DNA of 10,174 nucleotides, from NCBI GenBank assembly GCA_010671975.1, contig JAAHIA010000153.1:1-10174 (forward strand). The letters are read 5' to 3'. The notes beneath the pieces are model-generated. The model searched no databases. It had not been told where the DNA came from and was given only the letters and a program-made list of their open reading frames with translations. A program made the translations under genes and the position numbers. Source of the stretch: Leptolyngbya sp. SIO4C1 (lineage in GTDB: Bacteria > Cyanobacteriota > Cyanobacteriia > Phormidesmidales > Phormidesmidaceae). Shown piece after piece: positions 1 through 5,379 of the stretch (positions are counted from its first letter, which is position 1; the number at the start of each line of letters is the position of its first letter).

Positions 1-356
1 TTGGGTTCGGCCTCTATGTCAGACTCTACGTCAGACGTAGCATCTTCTGTCCCCTCCGTGGCGGCATCTTCAGCGTCTGGCACATCGCTGTCCTCTGCAT
101 CTGTTGAAGTCTCAATAGTCGACTCTTCAGCCGCCTCAGCGTCTTCTGTCTCTGGCAGAACCTCTTCAGCTTCTGGGCCAGGCGTAGGCTCAGGGGAGAC
201 TTCAAAGTCATCTGCGCTACCGGCAGGGGTTGGTTCAGGCGTGTTTTGAGCCGGTGCCGCCTGCGGCCAAACCGCCAGAGCTGACGCTGCTAGCAGTAGT
301 GTTCCCAGCGTCTGAGCCCAAAGCGTCCGAGAGCAGGATTGAGAAATGACTCGCAT
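1..356 (-). CDS. Exported, highly acidic low-complexity protein (3' end cut by window edge)
   Basis: This frame opens with ATG at 356-354 and stays open to base 1, giving 118 residues without a stop, so the gene continues past the left edge. The N-terminus is a typical signal peptide: Arg2 and Arg10, a hydrophobic core at about residues 14-30, and a likely signal peptidase I site after APA at residue 36 (AAPA before QN). The visible mature part (37-118) has about 30 Asp/Glu in 82 residues, no Lys, Arg or His, and is otherwise Ala, Pro, Thr and Ser, so it is probably disordered and exposed outside the cytoplasm. An AGGA lies 8 bases before the ATG. The start is 25 bases after the stop of the pentapeptide-MORN gene on the same strand, so co-transcription is likely. 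I do not recognise a family; a folded domain could follow beyond the edge. The Ser-rich opposite-strand ORF here is its shadow. Confidence 0.7.
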   Translation of the reverse strand, partial: MRVISQSCSRTLWAQTLGTLLLAASALAVWPQAAPAQNTPEPTPAGSADDFEVSPEPTPGPEAEEVLPETEDAEAAEESTIETSTDAEDSDVPDAEDAATEGTEDATSDVESDIEAEP

Positions 357-381
357 AGGTTTTGTCCTGTTTAGGTGAATT

Positions 382-1407
382 TTAAGAAGATGTGGAGGTC
401 GTTTGGGGGCTTTCGATGTGATCGCAGGTTAAGTCGCCATTAACCAGCTGACCCTGCTGCCAAAAACCTCCCTCTGTTGCCCCATCGGCAAAGATGAAGG
501 CGCCTCTGCCGCTGCATTTGTTATATTCAAACTCGCCGACATAGCGATCGCCATTTTCAAAAAACCAGGTACCTTTGCCGCTAAATAAATCATTACGGAA
601 CTCACCGACGTAGCGGCGGCCGTTGATGAAGGTAAAAGTACCACAGCCGCTGCGCTGCCCTCGGTGATAGCTACCGTCATAGCGATTGCCACTAGCATAA
701 ATCATGGTGCCTTCACCGTCTGCTGGCTGACCATCGGCAAATTTGCCATAAAAGCGGGCGCCGTTTTCGTAGATGTGATCCGGCTCGCCCGCTGATACCG
801 GGCTGAGCTCAGGCATAGGGCAGGTTTGAGTAACCTCCTCAGCTAGCGCAGCAATCTCAGCGGAGCTCATCGGTGCTGCTAGCTCATTCAGATTAGATTG
901 CATGGCTGAGTAAATCACGGTGCTGGTTGTCACTGCTGCAACAGTAGCCGCGATCGCAGCGGCCGGCAGCAGCTGTAGCGATCTAGACCGCTCAGGCGCA
1001 GCTGCGGGTGTTGGCACGGCCGGGCTGGTATTGACGGGCTTATCCAGCTTGGCCCCGGTTAAATTAGCGCCCTCAAGGCTAGCGCCAGCTATGTCCGCCG
1101 CTGTGAGGTTGGCTTCACTGAGATTACTGGCACTTAGGTCTGCGTTGCGCAAGTTTGCTCGACCAAAGTTAGCGTTGTTGGCATAGACACCGCTCAGGTT
1201 AGCGCCAGCCAGATTTGCCCCCCCTAGGTCAGCGCCAATTAAGCAAGCGCGGCTGAGATTTACATGGTTAAAGTCAATGCCCGGTAAAGATTGCTCAAAT
1301 AGATAGACCGCACTGAGATCTGGACGCTGCTCAGGATGAGCCGCGCGCCACTGATTCCAAACCTCTACACCCTGCTGAATCAGATCGAGATAGTTAACAG
1401 TTGCCAT
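382..1407 (-). CDS. Pentapeptide-repeat / transmembrane / MORN-repeat protein
   Basis: The 341-residue protein combines three modules. Residues 1-40 carry a short lead-in ending in a WNQWR...RPDLS stretch, which often precedes pentapeptide repeats in cyanobacteria. Residues about 42-122 are A(D/N)Lxx pentapeptide repeats, predicted to fold as a right-handed quadrilateral beta-helix. A Pro/Ala linker and basic residues (ERSRS, 139-143) precede one hydrophobic segment at about 145-166. Residues about 212-325 hold four to five MORN-like repeats with the pattern NGxRYxGEFxxxxxxGxGxxxF. By the positive-inside rule the pentapeptide part would be cytoplasmic and the MORN part periplasmic or lumenal. 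Cys196, Cys255, Cys298 and Cys328 all lie on the predicted outer side, which would allow disulfides. Both repeat types usually serve as binding scaffolds; no catalytic motif is seen and the role is unknown. No clear Shine-Dalgarno sequence precedes the ATG. It is probably first in a unit with the acidic exported gene downstream. Confidence 0.9.
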   Translation of the reverse strand: MATVNYLDLIQQGVEVWNQWRAAHPEQRPDLSAVYLFEQSLPGIDFNHVNLSRACLIGADLGGANLAGANLSGVYANNANFGRANLRNADLSASNLSEANLTAADIAGASLEGANLTGAKLDKPVNTSPAVPTPAAAPERSRSLQLLPAAAIAATVAAVTTSTVIYSAMQSNLNELAAPMSSAEIAALAEEVTQTCPMPELSPVSAGEPDHIYENGARFYGKFADGQPADGEGTMIYASGNRYDGSYHRGQRSGCGTFTFINGRRYVGEFRNDLFSGKGTWFFENGDRYVGEFEYNKCSGRGAFIFADGATEGGFWQQGQLVNGDLTCDHIESPQTTSTSS

Positions 1408-1483
1408 GCCGCATTAAGTTGCTGAGCTTTTGTTTGGGGCAGGCTGCTTCTCAGCAGCTGGTGGAGGCTGTTTTGTCCATAGC

Positions 1484-1511
1484 ATATTAAGAAGCGAACG
1501 CTGTTGGCAAA
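1484..1511 (-). promoter_or_regulatory. Candidate promoter of the pentapeptide-MORN gene
   Basis: On the minus strand a TAATAT box (1489-1484) lies downstream of TTTGCC (1511-1506) with a 16-base spacer, or of TTGCCA (1510-1505) with 15. Transcription would begin near 1477, leaving about 70 untranslated bases before the ATG at 1407. The -10 box is good and the -35 box is poor, so this is a guess from pattern only. Confidence 0.3.
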
Positions 1512-1688
1512 CAAACTTAGCCCGCGTGTACCGATAAAATCCCAATTTACTTTAAGCACGATCGCATTTTTTCTTCACTACGTCGCAGATATGCTCAAAA
1601 ACTGGCACAGTACGGTCTGCACCCATATTGGTTTTGAGATATTGCTGCAGCGAAGGCGGCTGCCACAGCGATAGAGCGGACGTCAGGC

Positions 1689-1717
1689 AAAAAAAGAGGC
1701 CGCAAACTGCGGCCTTT
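1689..1717 (-). terminator. Intrinsic terminator of clpC
   Basis: A perfect 7-bp GC-rich stem (1698-1704 with 1708-1714, GGCCGCA/TGCGGCC), extendable by an A-T pair, closes a 3-base loop. On the minus strand it is followed by a run of seven T (1695-1689). It starts about 30 bases after the clpC stop codon, which is the classic position and form of a Rho-independent terminator. Confidence 0.9.
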
Positions 1718-1747
1718 CAGATCTATTCAAATTTCTGAGAATAGCAA

Positions 1748-4198
1748 CTATGCGCCAACTAAAGCCGGCTGCTTGGCCGAACGCACCTGTACTTGACCGG
1801 CCTCGTCTAGATCAAAGATTGCGGTGTCGCCATCTTTAACCTCGCCGGCAAGCAGGGCTTCAGCCAGATAGTCTTCTACCAGGCGAGAGATTGCCCGCCG
1901 CATGGGTCGCGCACCGTAGCGCTGATCGTAGCCCTGGTCAGCTAGGCGCTGCTTAAAGGCGTCGCTTAGCTTGAGTGAAATCTGCCGCTCAGCTAGACGC
2001 TCACCTACCTGCTCTAGCAGCACATCGGCAATCTCTGACACTTCAGCCTTAGTCAGCTGACGGAAGACGATAATTTCATCGATGCGGTTGAGCAGCTCCG
2101 GTCGGAAGTACTGCTTCATCTCTTCATTCACCAAATTGCGAATGTTGTGATAGCGAGAGGTCAGCTCGTCGACTGCGCCCAGCTCAAAGCCAAGACCGCC
2201 ACCCCCTTTCTCAATCACCTTCGACCCAATGTTTGAGGTCATGATGATGATGGTGTTCTTAAAGCTGACTTTGCGTCCCTTCGTATCGCTCAAGTGACCA
2301 TCGTCTAGCAGCTGCAGCAGAATGTTGAAAACATCTGGATGCGCCTTTTCAATCTCATCGAGCAGCACTACCGTATAGGGCTTGCGACGAATCGCTTCAG
2401 TTAGCTGGCCCCCTTCGTCGTAGCCGACATAGCCCGGCGGCGAGCCAACCAGCTTAGAGACCGTATGCGGCTCCATAAATTCAGACATATCTAAGCGAAT
2501 CATCGCGTCTTCAGAGCCGAAGACGGCTGCGGCTAGGGCTTTGGCGAGCTCGGTCTTACCCACGCCGGTCGGGCCTGAGAAGACAAGGCTGGCAATTGGC
2601 CGATTGGGACTGCGCATACCTACTCGAGCCCGACGCACGGCGCGCGCTACGGCCGTCACTGCTTCGTCCTGTCCAATTACGCGCTCATGCAGCGTATCTT
2701 CGAGATGCAGCAGCATGGCTGACTCTGATTCGGTGAGCTGGTTGACTGGGATACCGGTCCAGGAGGCCACAATGTCGGCAATATCTTCGGCCCCAACCGT
2801 CGGCGCTGGCACCTCGCCTATCGCAGCCGTCAGCTGCTGGGTGATGGCCAGCTCCTTTTCCCGCAGCGCGGTTGCCTGATCAAAGTCCTGCCGCTGTAGC
2901 TGCTCAATAATCTCAGCCTGAATTTGACGCAGCTCACGGCGCAGCTCGCCCGCTGGAATTTGCTGCGAATAGCGCAGGCGGACGCGAGACCCGGCTTCGT
3001 CAATTAGATCAATTGCCTTATCTGGCAGATAGCGATCGCTAATGTAGCGCTCAGAGAGCTTAGCCGCAGCGTCAAGCGCTTCATCAGCAATGGTCAAGCG
3101 GTGAAACTGCTCGTAGCGCCCGCGCAGACCGTACAAGATATCTACCGTGTCCTCGACTGACGGCGGATTTACCATCACCGGTTGGAAACGACGCTCTAGT
3201 GCTGCATCCTTCTCGATATGCTTGCGATATTCATCTAGGGTAGTCGCCCCGATGCACTGCAGCTCGCCGCGCGCTAAAGCCGGCTTCAGCAGGTTAGCTG
3301 CATCCATACCGCCCTCGAGCGATCCGGCCCCTACCAGCGTATGAATCTCATCAATCAGCAGGATGATGTTCTGAGCTTCGCGCACCTCGGTCATCACCTG
3401 GTTGAGCCGCTCCTCAAAGTCACCGCGAAACCGCGTTCCCGACACCATGCCTGCCATATCCAAGCTAATCACGCGGCGCTCTAGCAGCGATTCTGGCACA
3501 TCCTGGTTGATAATGCGCTGGGCTAGGCCTTCTGCGATCGCAGTTTTGCCGACGCCTGGCTCGCCAATTAGCACCGGGTTGTTCTTCGTCCGTCGACCTA
3601 AGATTTGAACGACGCGCTCAATCTCAGTATGACGCCCAACCACTGGATCAAGTTTGCCCTCAGCGGCCAGCTCCGTTAGATCGGTGCTGAATTCGTCCAG
3701 GAGCCCAGGCTTTGGCTTGCCAGATCGGCGGCCTTCTTTCGAGGCTCCGGCTGCAACCGTTGCTAGCTCGCCAATGGCGCGAATTAGCTGCGTGCGAACT
3801 TTGGCTGGGTCAACGCCTAGGTTGCTCATGACCCGGTAGGCTACGCTTTCTGTGTTTTGCGTCAGGCTCAGCAGCAGATGTTCAGGCTCAATGTAAGGAT
3901 GATCGAGCTTGCGAGCTTCTTGGAAGGCTTGCTCAAATACCTGCTTAACTTTTGGCGTAAAGGGAATCTCAGCAGGGCCATTGCCCGAGCCGCGACCGAT
4001 AATAGCTTCTACCTCAGTACGAGCATTGGCTAAGTTCACCCCAAAATCGTTGAGCACTCGCGCCGCGATGCTAGACCCTTCTTTGATCACACCTAGCAGC
4101 AGCTGCTCGCTGCCGACAAAGTTGTGCCCTAAGCGTCGAGCCTCTTCCTGGGCCTGCATGATCACCGCGATGGCTGTATTGGTGAAATGTTCAAACAT
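1748..4198 (-). CDS. clpC: ClpC-type AAA+ unfoldase, ATP-binding subunit of Clp protease
   Basis: Class I Hsp100 unfoldase of 816 residues that would feed substrates to a ClpP/ClpR peptidase core in the cytoplasm. In 816-residue numbering: a double Clp-N repeat (1 to about 145); the first AAA+ module with Walker A GEPGVGKT (212-219), Walker B ILLIDE (279-284) and ERR arginine finger (335-337); a short middle domain with UVR-like DFDQATALREKE (438-449); the second module with Walker A GPTGVGKT (542-549), Walker B VVLLDE (610-615) and sensor 2 GARPMRR (762-768). The LGF loop within GGGGLGF (669-671) is the ClpP-docking tripeptide, so it should work with a protease. I chose ATG 4198 because MFEHFT matches the family start; the in-frame ATG at 4237 adds 13 residues unlike the family and has no better ribosome site. 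The N-domain, especially its second repeat, departs from the standard cyanobacterial ClpC I remember, so this may be a second paralogue. It is followed by its own terminator. Confidence 0.95.
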   Translation of the reverse strand: MFEHFTNTAIAVIMQAQEEARRLGHNFVGSEQLLLGVIKEGSSIAARVLNDFGVNLANARTEVEAIIGRGSGNGPAEIPFTPKVKQVFEQAFQEARKLDHPYIEPEHLLLSLTQNTESVAYRVMSNLGVDPAKVRTQLIRAIGELATVAAGASKEGRRSGKPKPGLLDEFSTDLTELAAEGKLDPVVGRHTEIERVVQILGRRTKNNPVLIGEPGVGKTAIAEGLAQRIINQDVPESLLERRVISLDMAGMVSGTRFRGDFEERLNQVMTEVREAQNIILLIDEIHTLVGAGSLEGGMDAANLLKPALARGELQCIGATTLDEYRKHIEKDAALERRFQPVMVNPPSVEDTVDILYGLRGRYEQFHRLTIADEALDAAAKLSERYISDRYLPDKAIDLIDEAGSRVRLRYSQQIPAGELRRELRQIQAEIIEQLQRQDFDQATALREKELAITQQLTAAIGEVPAPTVGAEDIADIVASWTGIPVNQLTESESAMLLHLEDTLHERVIGQDEAVTAVARAVRRARVGMRSPNRPIASLVFSGPTGVGKTELAKALAAAVFGSEDAMIRLDMSEFMEPHTVSKLVGSPPGYVGYDEGGQLTEAIRRKPYTVVLLDEIEKAHPDVFNILLQLLDDGHLSDTKGRKVSFKNTIIIMTSNIGSKVIEKGGGGLGFELGAVDELTSRYHNIRNLVNEEMKQYFRPELLNRIDEIIVFRQLTKAEVSEIADVLLEQVGERLAERQISLKLSDAFKQRLADQGYDQRYGARPMRRAISRLVEDYLAEALLAGEVKDGDTAIFDLDEAGQVQVRSAKQPALVGA

Positions 4199-4275
4199 AT
4201 TTTTTAGTTGGACCTCTACCAAGGTATGAGCGCGCATACGCTCTCAATACGACACGAGAGCTGCTACGCCCTCTA

Positions 4276-4303
4276 TGATTAAGTTTTCTTACTAGGTATT
4301 CAA
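4276..4303 (-). promoter_or_regulatory. Candidate clpC promoter
   Basis: On the minus strand TTGAAT (4303-4298) and TAATCA (4281-4276) are separated by 16 bases. A transcript would start near 4269, about 70 bases before the chosen clpC ATG and upstream of the alternative ATG at 4237, so it does not decide between the two starts. Both boxes match the sigma-70 consensus only in part. Confidence 0.3.
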
Positions 4304-4458
4304 ACTGTATCGATCTTTAGAAGGGTTCGGCATTCAGGAGACCCGAAGTAAAAGGGTAGGGTTTCCGTAACCGGATCAATGGCTAATAGATGTAACTCTA
4401 GGATTCCCAGGTTTTCAGGAAGATAAAGTCAAGTTTTAACCCGTCTAGATAGGCGAAA

Positions 4459-4480
4459 CGGTCAGCTGTTCGGCTGACCG
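4459..4480 (-). terminator. Hairpin after the small exported gene, possible terminator
   Basis: A perfect 8-bp inverted repeat CGGTCAGC / GCTGACCG (4459-4466 with 4473-4480) encloses a 6-base loop. It lies 44 bases past the stop codon of the leftward gene ending at 4525. On the minus strand only three T follow, so it is a weak terminator at best. It could also stabilise a 3' end or act as a dyad operator upstream of clpC. Confidence 0.45.
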
Positions 4481-4524
4481 CTCGTGCTGAAAGGCTGCAG
4501 CGAAGGGTGCCTTTAGGCAGTAGG

Positions 4525-5076
4525 CTAGATCGTGCTGGTGTAGTCTGCTTGACAGGTATTGAGAATCTGGTGGTCTTGCTCGCTCAGTTCGGTGATGGGG
4601 TGAAAACCGACCAGCCCAACGGTTGTCCCGACGGTTCCAGCCACCAGCGGCTCAGCAGTCTGCGTAGCAATCGCGTAGGGATGCTCGCTTTGGTCGTAGC
4701 TATTCACGACGGTTAGGCTCAGGGCGTCTGCCTCGACCTGGCCGTAGAAGCAGTCGAAAGAGGAAGCCGGCCTGTAGAATGCACCCACCGCGCGGCGATC
4801 TTCTATGGCGAAGACTAGATAGGTTGAGCCAATCTGATCAGACTGCGAGGCTTGCCCGAATAGGTAAAGTCCGTCAGCCAGCGTCGCTGCCGCTTCAGCT
4901 GGCGATCGCAAAGCGCTAAAGAATAGAGCACTGGCAGGGTCAGCCGCAGCGCTCAAGGCCGGCAGCAGCCCCTGCGCGACGACCAGTCCCATGCCAATGG
5001 CCAAGCGGGTACAGGTTTTGACTAAGCGTACGGTCGCGAGGCGGGAGGACGTAGCGGGCAAAGAAAATGGGTACAT
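4525..5076 (-). CDS. Small exported protein of a cyanobacterial family, function unknown
   Basis: The product has 183 residues. Residues 1-45 form a signal peptide: basic residues up to Arg24, a hydrophobic core at about 25-42 and a probable cut near ALSAAA (about residue 45). The mature part of about 138 residues carries the pattern ADGxYLFG (67-74), QIGxxYLVF (81-89), VGAFYRPxSSFDCFYG (97-112) and VGFHPITELSxxD (156-168). I recall this pattern from small exported cyanobacterial proteins without an assigned function. Mature Cys109 and Cys175 are the only cysteines after the cut and could form a disulfide. An AGGTGA three bases before the ATG is a good ribosome site and supports this start. 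It is divergent from the ABC-ATPase gene across a repeat-containing region and is followed by a hairpin, so it is probably transcribed alone. Confidence 0.8.
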   Translation of the reverse strand: MYPFSLPATSSRLATVRLVKTCTRLAIGMGLVVAQGLLPALSAAADPASALFFSALRSPAEAAATLADGLYLFGQASQSDQIGSTYLVFAIEDRRAVGAFYRPASSFDCFYGQVEADALSLTVVNSYDQSEHPYAIATQTAEPLVAGTVGTTVGLVGFHPITELSEQDHQILNTCQADYTSTI

Positions 5077-5114
5077 GGCTCACCTGATGACGGACGCGGT
5101 AGAGAAGTCGACAG

Positions 5115-5144
5115 TCAGTCGTTGACAGTTCAGTCGTTGACAGT
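5115..5144. repeat. Exact 15-bp tandem direct repeat
   Basis: TCAGTCGTTGACAGT occurs twice back to back (5115-5129 and 5130-5144), with a degenerate partial copy (GTCGACAGT) just before at 5107-5115. Each full unit contains TTGACA, the consensus -35 hexamer on the plus strand, although no good -10 box follows at 16-18 bases. It lies 39-68 bases upstream of the leftward gene's ATG, where an activator or repressor site would be expected. Confidence 0.85.
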
Positions 5145-5197
5145 AAAGAGTATGCAAGGATTTCTGTGTTTTCTCTGTGATGGCTCTCTCCTGCAAA

Positions 5198-5266
5198 AGA
5201 TGACGCTGTCCCCTAGGCTGAGATGACGCAGATCACCAACCTGGAGAGATGACAGGTCGTCAACCT
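5198..5266. repeat. Three imperfect direct repeats led by AGATGAC
   Basis: AGATGACGCTG (5198-5208), AGATGACGCAG (5221-5231) and AGATGACAGG (5247-5256) recur at steps of 23 and 26 bases. The second and third units also share the ending CAACCT (5237-5242 and 5261-5266). They lie 114-182 bases upstream of the ABC-ATPase start. The regular spacing resembles iterated binding sites, but the copies are imperfect and the call rests on reading by eye. Confidence 0.5.
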
Positions 5267-5379
5267 CAGACTCGATGCCCTAGTTCGATGGCTAGCTGAG
5301 CGCACTTGCTGAGTGCAGTCACAGCCGTTAAGCGCAGACCGTTCGCTAAAATCACGGTACTGACAGCATAAAACTACGG

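Larger units (their letters stand above)
1408..1747. other. Intergenic region between clpC and the pentapeptide-MORN gene
   Basis: This 340-base gap holds the clpC terminator at its right end and a candidate promoter for the leftward pentapeptide gene near 1484-1511. On the minus strand a 24-codon ORF (1626-1552) is present but not convincing. No tRNA or other structured RNA was recognised in the rest. Confidence 0.6.
4199..4524. other. Intergenic region upstream of clpC
   Basis: This 326-base gap separates two leftward genes. It contains a candidate clpC promoter (4276-4303), an in-frame alternative clpC start at 4237, and a perfect hairpin at 4459-4480 just after the upstream gene. An AGAGG lies 14 bases before the clpC ATG at 4198, rather far for a ribosome site. 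I saw no CtsR or CIRCE heat-shock operator here, and no ORF of note. Confidence 0.55.
5077..5379. other. Divergent intergenic region with repeats
   Basis: This 303-base region must hold the promoters of two diverging genes. It contains an exact 15-bp tandem duplication (5115-5144), a set of imperfect AGATGAC-led repeats (5198-5266), a short hairpin GCACT/AGTGC (5302-5316), and a TAAAAT box (5347-5352) about 28 bases before the ABC-ATPase ATG. No good -35 box sits 16-18 bases upstream of that TAAAAT. No ORF of note was seen. Confidence 0.55.

Noticed and set aside
1..249. Ser-rich 82-residue ORF on the plus strand
   Set aside because: It is the antisense of the acidic exported gene: GAA/GAG/GAT codons read in reverse give Ser- and Val-rich text. 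The minus-strand reading has a signal peptide and a ribosome site, and this one has no family features.
1552..1626. 24-codon ORF on the minus strand (MGADRTVPVFEH...), with its frame open further upstream toward the clpC terminator
   Set aside because: The translation looks protein-like, but an open frame of about 45 codons has a roughly one-in-nine chance of arising at random, there is no ribosome site, and no family is recognised. It could be a gene remnant; a tblastn search would decide.
2541..4229. Several plus-strand ORFs of 60-112 codons opposite clpC
   Set aside because: They are shadows of the GC-rich clpC reading frame; none has domain features, while the opposite strand is a full-length conserved AAA+ protein.
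4395..4432. TTGACT (4432-4427) with TAGAGT (4400-4395) as a clpC promoter on the minus strand
   Set aside because: The spacer is 26 bases, far beyond the usual 16-18, and no acceptable -10 box lies at the right distance.
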